From Orthonyx spaldingii (lineage: Eukaryota > Chordata > Aves > Passeriformes > Orthonychidae): a DNA stretch of 64,000 nucleotides. The stretch lies in the NCBI GenBank assembly GCA_013397795.1, contig VZTJ01003574.1, forward strand, positions 1,207,345-1,271,344, read 5' to 3'. Both the position numbers and the translations under genes were made by a program. The notes beneath the pieces are model-generated. The model was given only the letters and a program-made list of their open reading frames with translations, was not told where the DNA came from and made no database searches. Shown here one piece after another: positions 47,298 to 60,660 of the stretch. The number at the start of each line of letters is the position of its first letter. The first letter of the stretch is position 1.

Positions 47298-50200
47298 AGT
47301 GATTATAATTCTACCACCATTTTGCACCCTCAAAGCTTTTGCACTGAAGCCTCCAGGGACTGGAGCTGAGGCAAAGTCCAGTTGCAATTCCAGTTTACCA
47401 GTTAAATTGTAGGCTGACTGATTGCAATGGTATCTGTCATCAGCACAGAACAGCAGACAGAGCTGATTCCTGAGAACGAGCTGGCATGCAGACTTGTGTC
47501 ACTAAGAGCCAGAAAAGGCATTAGAAATCTGAGAGGTCGTCTCAACAATCTCAGGCTGTAACTTCTTCCATTTTGTGCTTCCATACATTGTGCTCACAGT
47601 TCACCAGCACCTCAGTAACAACTCTGTAATCCATGTTCTCTACCTTCTCCTTAATACCTCGAGCCACACTCTTGTTAAACCAGTGATATCTCATTGCCTG
47701 CAATGGGGCTACTTGAAATTTGCATGCTCCTAAGGGGAGAATCATGTCTCTCTTCTCCTAGTCCCTCTTTCACTCTCACAAATGCTCATTTGTGAAGGTT
47801 TTTTAAGGTTCTAATTCAACCAAGCCATAGTTTCCACTGCCTCCGGAATCAATATTTTCTCTGTCTTTTGACAATTTTTTTAAATTTTATTTTTACATGC
47901 AGTCTCCAAAAGGCTATAATTTACAGTTAATACCATGCAATCAAAGACAATGGCAGGATTCCTGTGAGCAGAGCAATCCTGGCTTCCTAATCATGGCTCT
48001 CATGCTCTACAGAAGAATTACAATCCTGCTCATGGAACAGCAAATACCTGTTCCCACAAACACATGCAGTATTTTACAGTTGTATTCAATGAGGGAAACC
48101 TATGCTTCTCTTTGCTCAGAAGGACTCGATTACCTAAACTGTAACACCCCTTGGAAAAGGCACCAGGAGAAAAGAAGATCTGGTTTGGGCACATTTTAGT
48201 CCATGCTGCATTTTTGTGGGTCATTAGTGTTCAGAAGGGTGATTTCCAGCACCATATTGTGACAAAGGCAAGGTGTGTAGTGACTTCAGCAGGGCCTGCC
48301 TTGCTAGCAACTGATGCAAGATGACTAAATTCACATCTCATAATCTGCTGAATAATCACTATACAGAGCAGTAATACCAAGTGTAGTTCCTGCAATGTTT
48401 TCCACTAAGGAGACAAGTCCCACTGAATAGCTCTGACTTAAGGAAAACAAAAGCAGAAAAGTAAGGTAAGGGCTGCTTTGCTTTGAGGTGATTCTGCAGG
48501 ACTCTCAAATCAAGAATAAACTTTGGTGAAAGTGAGAGGAATCTGCCTTAAGGCCTGGATGGACAGAACACATGACTTCAAACTCGTGTGTTTGGTCATA
48601 TCTAACCCACACAGGTATTCGTGCAAGGCTGTGAGTGCCTCTGGTGCAGGAGAGGGAGAGAGGGATGAGTTTTGGTGAAAGAAACCTGGGTACGTTATGG
48701 CATTGATGCATTTTTTTCTGCATTATTCTCTCTTAAGCACCGTCTTTCCCTACTTGCAATGGCTTTGGTGGAGGACAATTACTTTCACTAAATGAAAATG
48801 ACCAGAATGTGTCCAGGGTCAAGTAAAAAGCAATATACAAAGCAGCCAGAAGTAAAGGAGTATCAGGCAGGGAGGGAGCTGTCCAATTCTTCACTTTCCA
48901 TGAGGCCAAAGACGTTTAATCTGCAGCTTCAGCAACAGCTATTCCACTGGCTGTGGAATGGAGGGTGCCAGTGACCTTATTCTTTTACAGGATAAGATCA
49001 ACGGGAACACCTCAGGGCACAGCCTTAGGGTGGTTTGGTGCACTTGGGAAATGGCTGGAGTGTTGTGAGAGGCTTCTATTCTCAAGCTGTTTGTCACTCT
49101 CCATCTCCCAAAGGAGGCAAGGTTTGGAGCAGAATTGCTGGGAGCTGCTTAGCCTATTTTAGAGCAGAGCCATTGACTTTGTATACTTGAGGCAACTCCT
49201 AGGCAAAACTGCAGGACTTAGCCCTCTAAACTGCAGTGGCAATAATTCTTGGAAAAGGAATCCTAGAGACAAGCTGGAATGACCGACTTGCATATCTTAC
49301 TTTGCTCCACTCAGCTTGTGTCAAAATGAGGTCTTAGCACGTTTGAGGGAGTTTTCATTCACAATCATCTTGCTGCAACCAATCTCTTCTCAATGAGCCC
49401 AAAGATTTTGTATCTTCATTTGCAATTCTCCAAAAGTGCTAGATGCCATGCCATTTTGTCAGTGTTCTAGTAAGAAGCAAAAGTCTGTTCATTTTGTCTT
49501 CCACTTTTAAACAAATATAGTATGACCTAAAAATCAAGTGGCTCCTTGGATTTTCCTTTTTGTGTTCTCAAAGAAATATATAGAGAAAACAGAGTTCTAC
49601 ACATCAGAACAGACTGTTCTCCTACAGCATCTCATCAAATGTCTGTCAGGAAAACAAAATCAGTCTCACCTCAGAAAAGCTGTCAAGCAATGAAGATGTG
49701 CTGTTTCCCCCAGTCTTACTGCTCCTGTCCCAAACTCTGTCTCAAGAAGTGTTTACATCGAAAATGGTTGAGAATTGGGAGAATTTACCAAGAGAGACAC
49801 TCAGTACATGCCCTGTTTCCCATATTCTTCCCTGGCAATTTGCTACAGACTACTGTAGAAGAACCAGCATCAAACACACAAAGTCACATTAGGTGACACA
49901 CAAGGGAGATGTAAATAAACTGCAGAGAATCCAAAAAAGGTGCAGCAGAGTTGTTGCAAAAATTCAGAGCTCCTGGCTTTGATATGAGTTTCAGTGAACA
50001 GCAGAGTGTATCTTTGAGAAGGGCAACCCAGGGAGAGAGGATAATGCTTAGTATATAGTGCATTCAAGAGGAACTGAAGGGGAACAAAGGCATGGCCGAC
50101 AGTGTACCCATGTGCTGCAGACAGGCAATTACTCTATAAATCACAGTTAAAGGAGACCTCTACTAGCTGGCACCTACCACAGTCCCTCACCTCTCTGAGC

Positions 50201-51106
50201 GTGGCTGCTGTGATCACAGGCAAAGACAGACATTTGGTAGGGCAAAAACTGGTAAGTACTGAGACAGGTCAGCATCAGCTCTAACCCCCAAAATCACAGG
50301 TCCTGAAAGAGTAGGGGCATCTCTGCAGACTGAAAGTGCCTTGAGGGGACAAATTCTCAAACTGATGCAGATTAGATGATGGGATATCTGACCTGAAGGG
50401 GATGGCCACAAGGGCACGATGAGCTGTTCTTGAGAAGCACGGGCTAAACCACTTATCATGATGGTTTCATTGCAGGGAACAGTCATGCACTATTAGTGCT
50501 GAAAGATTTCCCAGCCCTAACGGCTAGGATTTTAAGAATCTATTTAACTTTGATAGTCTATAGCCCATCACTGGAAGTCTGCTTAAAGGTGTGATTGCTC
50601 TTCTTTGTATTGGAATTGCTGACAGATCCTTAACTATTATGGTGCTTACCAGCAGTAACCCATTTAAATAGAAAGAAAGAGGAGAGCATAAATGCCTTGT
50701 GCTGTTTGGATTTGATTTACCCATCAGCAGGAAAAAGTTCCATGTATAGATCCTTGCTACTCTATCCAGTCCATGAGTTTTCTGTGCTCTTTGTATACCA
50801 ATATAATATAAAGTTAGAAAATGCATTGTCCTGGAGGAAGGATGCTATGCTGAAGGGAATTTGGGTGCTGGTTGTTTTTGAACTGCAATATGTGGCATTG
50901 TAATTCCATGTCAGTGATTTAAATGCACTGATAGAGTTGGTGACAGCTTAAATGGCTCCAGCCCCCAGCCTTCCCTCACCCCTCCTCCCTGCCTGCGGTA
51001 CCTCTCCCTTATGGATGGAAAGCTGACAAGTTCTGTGCAGGAACAAAGAAGAGTGGGAGAGTAGGTGGAGAGACCGGTAATTGTTTAGGGTGGGTTTTTT
51101 TTCTAG
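47298..51106. other. Gene-free stretch
   Basis: Unique sequence. Plus frames at 49546-49896 and 47897-48199 lack support. Donor-like ACTG|GTAAGT at 50252 has no matching upstream exon. Confidence 0.45.
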
Positions 51107-51273
51107 TGTTGTTTTAAAATATGAGCAAATATGGAGACATTCCACCTTCATTTTTTCATGCTGAAGTGCCACTAGCTGTAAATGCCAAGAGAGGCTGGTT
51201 GCAAGGCCACATACCCCATTGCCCCCACCCTCCAAGTGGGAGGAATGGAGAGAAAGAGAGAGAGAGAGAGAAG
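51107..51273 (+). other. Exon-like block with (GA)n at its 3' end
   Basis: A strong acceptor (GGGTTTTTTTTCTAG) at 51106 and a consensus donor GAGAAG|GTGAGTA at 51273 enclose 167 nt. All but one frame is interrupted, and that one opens only from an ATG at 51121 (MSKYGDIPPSFFHAEVPLAV). It could be an exon of a non-coding transcript or chance. Confidence 0.17.
51255..51271 (+). repeat. (AG)8 microsatellite
   Basis: Uninterrupted AG dinucleotides inside a longer purine-rich segment (51246-51273). Confidence 0.9.
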
Positions 51274-53944
51274 GTGAGTAGCCCTTCAGGCTGCTTTCGT
51301 CATCCTGTGCCTGCTCTGCAGTGACAGGCTTCTGACAGTAAACAGCCATCTCTCTAAATCAATCATCTGCTTTCTTGTTCCTTATTCCCCTCCCACCTGC
51401 TGCTAGTGCACAGCAGTGCCCAGCACACTGTGTGACAAGAGACCTTCAGGGGCTGGCTTTCCCCTCTGCACTGCTGCAGGTTAGCCCGGGGTGCTGCTCT
51501 ACCTGCTTGTTCAGAGCCACTCAAAGCCAGGTGATGGTCACTGCCTGGATCCTTAGCAAGGCTGAACAACAAACTGGGCAACTGCAAATGCAGCTGATGA
51601 AAATGATCATTGTTTTTCTTTAGATTCTTACAACAAAGGCTGTCACTCAAATCCAGAGGGGCAAGAAGACAAGTCAAGGCTGGAAAAATACAGATATGCA
51701 CTGTGCAGGACTGGATCCCCCTGGGAAATAAGATATCAGAGCATCTTGTTAGCATTACCACCCTATTAATAACATCAGTGACTTCAGGTACAACCTCAAC
51801 AACTCTGGAATGGTCTAAAAATACTGAGTGATGGATGGTGCAGTACCACACTCCTGATTTACATTTGTTAGAGGCAAACAACCACAGCTCACAGAGTAAA
51901 TATGTGATGCTGTCATCCCTAACTGGTGGGGATAAAAAATGTATTACCCTTCTCTTTATCATGTACCCTGACTCCATTTACACTTTCTCTCTGTCATGCA
52001 TGCTGATACAGATATAATGGAAATGGAAGGGGTATGGAAAGAATATCAATCAGAGAGAGGGAAACCCAGTGAATCAGGTTAATCTTATATCTTGAAAAAG
52101 TCAGTGGTAGGTGCATATACTTTGAATATCAGCACTTCATGAGGTCAGTCCTAGCAAAAGTTACGTACTCAATTTCCTTGTATTAGACAGGTAGCTACAC
52201 AGGTACTGGATGAAAAAAAAAAAAGATGTCTTCTGTAACACAAAAGTAGGAGACATTCATGAGTCTGGCACTATATGCCGTAGCAGATTTCTAAAGCAGA
52301 GATCCATTGCATCCAACTTCAGCTACTGAAATTCAGCATCTGAGATGGAAATCTTACCCTTCTAAACTCTCTCTGCAGTCAGGGGAGAAAGAAACACCTC
52401 CAGAGTGGAAAGCAGATCTTCAATAGCCTCTAGCTTTCCACAGACCATACATACACAGAACCTAGGACAAGCACACCCCAGCTGAAACATCTCAGTTAAG
52501 TGCCTGACTTTAAGTGGGATGACTCTACAGCGATTTCACCTTGCAGGCTGCCCTCTCTGGCGCTTCTGACAAGCTGATTCTCCCCTCTGCTAGGGTGACT
52601 GCTGTCTCTGAATGAGGAAGAGGCGTAGGTTAGGGTTTTGTGCCCTTAGTGGAGGGACAGCAGTGACTGCCAGTGGAGGGAGGAAGGGCTCAGAAACTCA
52701 GGAGAATAAATAATGTGGTCAGGGACACTCTTTGCAGGCTGTCTGGGCTGCCTGGATGGGTTAGGGTTACAAACTGCTGCAGACTGGGAGTGTGGCACCT
52801 GGACTCTGACCAACCCTTGCCCAACCATAGCTCCGGGGTAAGAAGAGCTGTACAGAAAAAAGCTCTGCCAGACCACCTTAATGAAAAGACTGAGATTAGT
52901 GACACTCCCAGCTGCTTGTTTAAAATGACAATGTTTTTATTAGTGCTGAAATAGAATAGGAAAGAGAAGGAGTGTTGTGTAAAGTGTGGGCTGGCCTTTG
53001 TGCCTGCTGCTGGGGGTGTGATCAACAACACCAGCTGGCAGCTCTTTGGTTAAGAAAAAAAAATAATACAGTCCTGGAGATTGCAATGTGAACAAGAGCA
53101 AGCAGAGCACTCAGCACAGGAAAAACAGCTGGCGAGGGACCCAGGCTGTGAAGGCACAAATTGCAGTCAAAGCCAATAAGAATTTCCTTCTAATGCACAG
53201 GAAGTTCTCTCCATCACTCCAGCTTCCCCACACACTTCTTCCTGGCCTTCCACCACCCAGCTTTAGTAGTGTAAATGCAGATATCTGGGGATTGAAAATC
53301 TTGGGAGACAAGCTGCCCATACTCCTCGGCCTGGAATACAACCGTGGGGTGAGAAGTGGAGAGTGGGTTCTGCCACGCACTGCAGGTTTGCACATTTGGT
53401 GGTTCGTGCAAGGTTTGGGATTTGGCAAGCAGTAGCCTGTGAAAACAGCTCGTAGACCAGAAAAATGCATGTGGTCCTGTCCTGCAGATCCCCTCTGCCA
53501 TGGCAGCCTCAGGCTCCATCCAGCTCTGCAAATACATTTCACACACTCAGAGCTCCACCTGCCATTTCTGTCCTGAAATCTGATGCAGCTTAGTTGATTT
53601 CACTCAGTTCTGCCCTGAAGCTTCCCACTTTTCAGTTCTGCACCACGAAGACGATGTAAATCCAGTTCTTCCCTGCAACACCCTCAAGTGTTCTAGAAGT
53701 AATTTTATTTTGATCAAAGTCAGTCAGCTATGGCCAAAACTATGTTGTGTGTTGCTTGCAGTACACCTGTACTGATGCATTCACAGCATATTTATCACTA
53801 GAGAGGATGAGCAGCTTTTCCTCCCTTTGATTTGAGATACTAATTAAACATATTTTTATTGAGATTGAGGGCATTCAAAGCCTAAAGACCATCTTTGTTT
53901 CTTAAGCCAACAAGGTGAGACAGCAGCAGGCTGTAGGAAGAGTT
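51274..53944. other. Gene-free stretch
   Basis: The minus frame 51977-51363 (204 codons) has no domain. TTAGGGTT-like words at about 52628 and 52758 are isolated and not a telomeric array. A12 occurs at 52213-52224. Confidence 0.45.
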
Positions 53945-54110
53945 CATTAGCTTGGGAATGAACCCCTTCTCTGACACTGACCTACTCTATGACTTTGAGC
54001 ATCTTACTTTACCATGCGTGACAAATAGCAATTAACTTGCTGCATACTCCACTAAGAAGTTGTTAGCATACACAGTGATGAGAAATGAAATGCAAGAACT
54101 TCGAAAAAAT
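53945..54110 (+). mobile_element. Probable MIR-type SINE, strongly diverged
   Basis: TTCTCTGACACTGACCTACT, CTATGACTTTGAGCATCTTA and later GTTAGCATACACAGTGATGA with AATGAAATGCAAG follow the order of the MIR middle and tail. Confidence 0.45.
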
Positions 54111-56149
54111 GAGCTGGGAGGTCAGATCTGAGCTAGAGTGCCTACATGTATCTTTAACTGAGTGATAACTCAGACTTTGAAAGAAAAAAGGTGAGTTTAA
54201 AAAAACTAAATAAAAAAATAATTGTGCAGCCTTTAACTCTAGATAATGGCGGTGTGAGAAGTGGGATAATTAAATGATTGATATGATTTCAGGAAGAAAA
54301 CACAGTTTTTCTGGGCATGCACAAGGTTATCTGTGTCATTTAATTAACCTGCATGCAGGAGAGGAATTCTCTGTTGTTATCTCCTGATCCCAGTCCTGTG
54401 ATGTCTGCTGGGGGTTATTTTTTGTTTTTGTTTTCTAAGCGAGGTTGTGGTTTGTTGGTTTCTTTCCCTAGGGATCAGCAAGAGCTGAAGAGATTGCTAC
54501 AAAACAGAAAAGAAATATCTTTTAGAGATTCTTCAGAATGGTTCTAGCAGGGGAATGCTTTATATCAGTTCTCTTGTGTGGTATAATGATGAGGTTTCTG
54601 TCCTGTTGTGGGGAAACAACATCATTTTGCTAGATCAGCACTGCTGGTAATGGGGAAGAGCAATGAGGGCACTGCTTCCTCATCCGCACGATGGCAGTGA
54701 GCACTGTGAGGGTCCTCCATCACCACTGACCTGCTTCAGCCACTGTGCTCCCTGGCTTCAGCCCTCTCCTACCCAACTCCACACCCTGCAGCCCTGGCAC
54801 TAGTCCTGAACAGGGACCTGTGCTTCTCTCTGGAAACAAGCTCCACTCTTCCCTGCAGGCTGCACCTCCCTTTTACAGCTGCTGCTCTATCAGGCTTTAG
54901 TTTTATTTGTTCTTGACTCCCAATATGCAGCTGGAACTGTGCCTATTTACAGAGGGAAGTATGGGAGTCTCTGGGGAGAGAAGCAGACAAGCAGGGAGCT
55001 GAGGAAAGGACTCTTAACATTCGGGTCTGGGACAGTGGCCAAGGCATTCGTCTTCCAGTGAAGTTTGTCAAAATTCAGAACGGTCCCAGCCAAACCAGCA
55101 CAGCTTCTTTGCTGTCATCCTTGGCAGAGATGCCAGTGAACACCTCAGCCATGAAGGCTCAGCTTTCTTCCAATTCTCCTGCACATGATGGAGGCTCAGC
55201 TGAAGGTGGCACTGGATGATACAAACCCATCCCTGCAGTAGTTGCTCTGTCCAAAACACTGATCAGTCCTATATTGACATACAAGAAACACAGGGAGCTC
55301 GGGGATTGCTGCAAGAGAGGAAGAGTGAAGTGCTTTCAAATTTGGTCTTTCTAAAACACATCCCAAGCCATGTATGCTGCAATCCAGAACTTGTATTGAA
55401 GATGTCAAGTAACAATATAAATCCTGAGAGCAATGAGTCTATATATAGTAGACAGGCATCTACAGGGAGAAAGGGAGTAAAAGAAAGGGAGAAGACAGCC
55501 AGAGAGATGTGTGGTGTAGAAGTGTTTGTTAGAAGCTTTTGATGGTGTTCCTCTTTGTCAGGAAAAACAGGAATATGTCTGAAAGCTCAAATATAAAAGG
55601 CTCCCTTTCCAGCTTAAAATTCATCTCTGTGTCTTCCTGTTATGTGTCTACATACAGACTCAGTGTCATTGTGTATTTTTAAACCATCTAACATTGGTGC
55701 ATCAGCCATCTAAGCACGACACTAAAAACAAAGTTTGCTTCTGCAAAGCTTCATTCGCAGTAAAGGAAACTGGAGATCTGTTTAAAAGAAGTGATCCCTC
55801 CAGTCTGGTCTGAATAGCCCTGCCACTTCTCTCCTGCATGGTGAAGTGGCAGGGCACAGAGCTGTCCAGCTCCTGTCTGTGAACTTCTGTTCTTACTTTG
55901 AGATTTTTGTGATTTCTAAGGTCACTGATATTTGCTTTGTGACAGTACAGCAATAGTGATGCAATTCTGTGGGACATGGTCATTGAGGCTTTGAGGAACA
56001 TCAGTACTAGGAACAGGTTTTGATGTTTAAAAATTAAAATTTGATGTTATATCATTCATATTTATATCTCCACAGATCAGTTTTTGTGGTAAATGGGGCC
56101 ACCCCACTGCACTGGATTCTGTATCTACAAGAAGAATGGGCTTTTCCCT
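54111..56149. other. No supported gene
   Basis: Unique sequence. 54260-54350 (TTAAATGATTGATATG, TCATTTAATTAACC) has homeodomain-type cores and may be regulatory, judged only from texture. Confidence 0.4.
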
Positions 56150-56285
56150 AGAAAGGCTGATAAACTTAGTAGAAGGGAAACAGCCATGAAGTGATTTTTG
56201 CAAGGGCACAGCAAACCAGATGCAGAGATGGAGTTGAAATTCAAGCTTCCTGAGTCCCAGTCCCATCCATTAGAACATATTGCCT
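56150..56285 (-). mobile_element. MIR-type SINE with head
   Basis: The minus strand reads ATATGTTCTAATGGATGGG, ACTGGGACTCAGGAAGC, CTCCATCTCTGCATC, GCTGTGCCCTTGCAAAAATC and GGCTGTTTCCCTTCTAC. These parallel TGGTCTAATGGTTAGAGCA, CTGGGAGTCAGGAGAC, CTCTGCCACTGA, GTGACCTTGGGCAAGTCAC and CAGTTTCCCCATCTG of an amniote MIR. Confidence 0.7.
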
Positions 56286-58059
56286 GTAATCTAAGTGTAG
56301 TGCAAACATCCAATTGATAAGCTTTTTACAACAGAGATGACAAAGTGGAAACTATAATCTTCTGGATATGCTGCTTTGTGGCCAGGAGAGGATTGCATTG
56401 TAATTTTTTTTTTTTTAACTAGAAAATGTAGGCTGCCTCCCCTTGAATAACAAAATAGTAGAAGAGGACAAATTATATTTGTCAGATCTGTCCACAAACC
56501 CCACACAGTATTTGACCTCCTGGCCCCTTCCCTGCATCTATGAGAAGCAGAGGACTTGCGTGGGAAGAGCGGTGAGAGGCAGGACAGGAGTGCAGCCAGA
56601 AGTGAGCAGGGTGTGTCATGAGGGGGACTCAGCACAACTGTCAGCAGTGACTTTGTCCTACTGGGTGAGGCTCCTGATGGAGAATGGAGTGAGCCTGAGA
56701 AGTGGTGACTTTGCTGTAGCAGGCCTGGTGTCAATATTTGAGAAAGTCCTATGGAACTATGTGAAAAAGATCCCTGTGGAGCCTCACCAATCCTGGCAAC
56801 CCTGCCTAGAGACCAGTGGCTCCTCTTCTTTCTCCTTTGAAAAAGGCACAGAAGGACCATCCTAAGGCAGGAAATGACAGACTAAGGTCAAGTAGTCTGC
56901 AGAGCCAAAATGAGGCAATGGGATTATTTTGAAAATTCATTTAAGAATACAACTTGTGGATATTCTAGGGGTGACATCTTCAGATAAAATCATTATCTGC
57001 CCTGGAGAACAGCAGTCAGGAAAAGGATTATCAAGAAAGTATATATGAGCTATATAGGCACATTTCACTGCCATGAGATCTCAGTTTCCAGTTCACGTGT
57101 TCCCAAGGGCTATTTATTCTTTTTAAAAGAATACTTAGTCAAAACTGGGAGCCTGCAGAAGGGAAGAAAAATTACAGATACAATCAGCTATCTCTTCTGC
57201 AGTTGCTTGCATTTACAATAATAAACAAAGTCCTGAATGTTAAGGGATGGGAGGATCCAGAAAAGCAGAGCTGGGGAAAAGTTTTTACCTGAACCTCAAG
57301 CAAGATGGGGTATTTCCAGCAGAATTCCTGTAATAGAGATGTCCCATTAGACTGCACACCCCAAAAGCAGTACAACCCCTTGTTCTGCTTTTTATTCTGA
57401 GACCTCATTGAAGAATTTCAACAATTTGGCAAACCTGCCACGGAGCACAAAGGTGTTGTGCTGCAAATGCAGGAGATGCAGATTCAATGACAGCAGCACA
57501 TGAGAAGGTCAAACGAGTGACACACACAATGTGCGTGCCCTAACATTTGTGCAGTGCAGTGTTTTAGAGAAACAAAAGGCAGACAGGTTTAGCCCAGAGA
57601 ACCCCAGACAAGACTCCTTGAGGAGCCTGGTTCAGGCTGAGGCAGCCACTGTAGAGCGCTCTGACAGGAAAGGCCAGAGGCTTGCTGTTTCCCAGCATAT
57701 TTCTGAGTCATTGAAATGCTAAAATAAGAAATAAACAGAAAATATTTTGCACTAACTTAGAAATGTTTATTACCTCTCCCAGTTCTGTCCCTGCTTTTTC
57801 CATCTCCTTCTAGGGCATGCCCATGACATGGGTTTCAGTGCCATCAGCAAGCTGAAGGAGCCTGAAACCCCCTCCCTCCAACCAGCGGCACTCACTCTCG
57901 AGCCTGCAGAGTCAGCAATGTTAAGAAAGCAGCTACAGAAGAGCATGTGACAACAAAATAAAGTTAATTTGCTGCAATGTGGTATTTAACCAGAGGAAAA
58001 TAACAGAGCAGTGCCCTAGCTACCCACAACCCCCTGCACTTGACAGCAGTGACAGTGTC
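56286..58059. other. No supported gene
   Basis: Overlapping frames of 189 (minus, 56860-56291) and 140 codons (plus, 56443-56865) are open together with no domain. The T12 at 56405-56416 translates to a Lys run in the minus frame, arguing against that frame being real. Confidence 0.4.
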
Positions 58060-58200
58060 AGCTTCCATCTGCTGGTGTTACAGTGACACTTGCCATGCTA
58101 AACGCTGATTAGAATTAAAATGGAAATGACATCTACGTGCATTACTCTGCTATTAATCTTGATGCCCTACGTTTTATGTTGACAGTGGGCTTTTGAGGGG
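58060..58200. other. Candidate conserved non-coding block
   Basis: CTGATTAGAATTAAAATGG, CATTACTCTGCTATTAATC and TTTTATGTTGACAGTGGGC show homeodomain-like cores without repeats or frames. Confidence 0.2.
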
Positions 58201-58793
58201 GGAGCCTAAAAAGACACAGGGTTGCAGAGCTGGGGTTTTTTGTAGTTGTTATTAAAGTAGTAAATGTGATTCTGAACATGAGCATAACACAGTGAATTAC
58301 AGGCTCTTGATGTCTCTGAAAGAAGACAAGATCTTTATATTGCCACTTGTTAGACAGCGAGCCCAGTTTTAGAAAACAGGTCTATGACTGTGTGCACAGT
58401 AAGTTTTTGCCAGTAAAATGGAAATTTGATGTGACATTAGCATGAGTTTATTCAAATATTTAATGCAGGTGCCTGCAAATCATGTAGCTACCTTATGCTG
58501 CTAACTGACTGTACCATAATTGTGTACACAAGTGGTGTTCACAAATGGAGCATGGTTGATTAGAAAATGAGTCCTATGAGATGAGATTCTTCCTAACTGC
58601 AGTGGAGCGACTGAATGGAGAATCTAACATTTAGGGGAAGGTGTGCATTCCATAGAGCACTGTTTCAAGCCCATGGAAGGGTTAATTCACATTACCCATC
58701 CTGGGATGTCTGAGGAATGCTTCACAAGCCTCTTTGACTGGTTTTGACAGTGCCCACCCACTGGTTGACAGCTAAGCCTCAAAGGTAGGCCAA
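58201..58793. other. No feature seen
   Basis: Unique sequence with a G6 run near 58197 and no recognised element. Confidence 0.4.
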
Positions 58794-58950
58794 GAACCAA
58801 GAACCACAGAAGGGTTTGGGTTGGAAGGGACCTTCAAGACCATCTTGTTCCAACTCCCTGCTGTGGGCAGGGACACATTCCACCAGACCAGGATACTCAA
58901 AGCCCTTCCAACCAGGCCTTGAACACTTCCAGGATGGGGCATCCACAACA
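58794..58950 (-). mobile_element. Avian CR1 LINE, 3' fragment
   Basis: The plus-strand text is the reverse complement of avian CR1: AAGGGTTTGGGTTGGAAGGG, ACCTTCAAGACCATCTTGTT, CCAACTCCCTGCTGTGGGCA, GGGACACATTCCACCAGACC, then TTGAACACTTCCAGGATGGG and CATCCACAAC. It holds the 3' end only, with no reverse transcriptase. Modest divergence makes it the youngest-looking element here and the best clue that the host is a bird. Confidence 0.92.
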
Positions 58951-60509
58951 GATCCTTTCTTCTGTGGTCTGCTTCTTTACTGAGCTGTGTTGGAAGTCCC
59001 TTTCTTTGAATAACACCATAAACCATTCAAAAGGGGCAGATACTTTAGAAGCTCAGTAATCCTTCAGTGGGGTGGTTATCTATCCTCCCCTACAGAACTG
59101 GAGCAACCAAAATTTATCCTGCCTTAGATTGCGGCCTGTATCTGACCCGTCTCTTCAAGTCAAGTATCCTTGGTCCTCCCACAGAATCACAGAATAGGGA
59201 GTGGAAAATGTTTAAATTATTTCTGATTTTCCTGAAATGACCACCTCTTCCAGTTTTTACACTGCTGATGAAAATTTTTCTTAAAAAGAAAAACAGACTG
59301 TAAGGCAGTTCAGGCTAAAACTAAAATAAAAATCAGCCACTTTGGGCTGAAATTTTGCTTACACAGCAAAAGGCAGTAACAAATCTGGTGCATGACAATT
59401 GAATGAAGGAGAAATACAACTGGAAGGGCTGAGTGCTGTGCCCTCCCAGGCGAGACGATGACTTAGGTGCTCAGGTTTAAGAACCCACATAATGCTATTT
59501 GCCAAATCATGGCTGAATTCCAGATTCAAATCTACACAAATCACCATATGATGTTCTATCAAAATTTCTAGCACCTACCTTAACTCTGCCCCAAGCCCCT
59601 GGTCTCTCTTCCTTCTACAGAACATTCCCAGCCAGGCTCCCGGCATGATGGATAGCTTCCTTCTCCCTTATCTCATCCCTACAACACTAAGGCATGAGGA
59701 GGGGCTTGGAGGGGAGGGAAGAAGATGCCTGTAGTGCCTGTAAAGTTGAAGATAACGTTTAAGCTTTGTTACACCAATGAGGCTGCGTTAAGCTCCCACG
59801 ACCTTGAGCGAGAGCTGCAGCTTGGGTTCCTCTCCTAAAGACTTTAATAAAGTGAAAAATTGTTTCAATACAAAATGTGATATTGGGACATTGTTCGTGC
59901 ATATATTGAGCTTAAGTCAAATATTCTATGTCCTCAAATCCGACTGATTAATAATTAGAATGAGAAATTCTGCCTTTACTCTAATGTGTTTAGGAAAACT
60001 GATGGATTTAATTTTTTTTATCAGCCAAAAGTAAGAAAAATGTAATCTTTCTTAAAGTATCTAATACAACAATGCAGAATAATTAGTTTCTATGAAAACA
60101 GGCATAATGGGACTGAATAATAAATCACTTTCTGTTTTGTATCTGTCTGTCTGATGGAGGAGAGATTTACAGTGCATGATGCTGTAGGAAATACCAGGCA
60201 ATACAAGAAATCTATAAGGGGATAAAGCATTTCCAGCTGTGCATTATAAAGGAGCGTTTCATCTTGTGACAAAGCCTCAGGGATAGGTCCAACCAATTAT
60301 CAGGCAGAAGGCTGCTCCTCTTAGGATGCCAACTTGCCAAAATATGTTGGCCCCTAAAGCTCTGATTCTGCATCCTCCATGGCCATTTATTTCACTAGAC
60401 CTGTGCATTTCCAAGAGTTTCCTCTACCCTTTTCTTCCATCTCTTTTGGTGCCTTAGACACACTAATGCTGAAAGGGGCTGCTCCAGGCCCTTCTCACTG
60501 AGCAGTGCA
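58951..60509. other. No supported gene
   Basis: Unique sequence. CACAGAATCACAGAATAGGG at 59180 recalls a CR1 tip but is too short. AAATCAGCCACTTTGGGCTG near 59332 may be an old repeat scrap. Confidence 0.4.
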
Positions 60510-60660
60510 ATCCACATTTTGTAGCTGGACAAGCCAAGGCACAGGGAGATATATTGGTATGGCCAAGACCTCATGACAGGCAGTGAGATGCCCAAATCTG
60601 GATCAGAATCAAGTTCACTGCCAACAGACTTAACCCAAAGCTCTCTCAATTGAACTGCAA
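60510..60660 (-). mobile_element. MIR-type SINE
   Basis: The plus-strand text has GCCAAGGCACAGGGAGATAT, GGCCAAGACCTCATGACAGG, CAGTGAGATGCCCAAATCTG and ACAGACTTAACCCAAAGCTC. This is collinear with the reverse-complemented MIR (GAGGCACAGAGAGGTTAAG, GCCCAAGGTCACACAG, GGGATTCGAACCC). Confidence 0.65.

Noticed and set aside
51363..51977. 204-codon minus frame
   Set aside because: No domain and no coherent splice sites; one such long frame is expected by chance in 64 kb on two strands.
52628..52770. TTAGGGTT words suggesting interstitial telomere repeat
   Set aside because: Only isolated one-and-a-half-unit matches, not an array.
56291..56860. 189-codon minus frame and its 140-codon plus partner
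   Set aside because: Includes a Lys run translated from the T12 tract and has no conserved motif.
59180..59199. CACAGAATCACAGAATAGGG as a CR1 tip
   Set aside because: Twenty bases only, and the following sequence does not continue as CR1.
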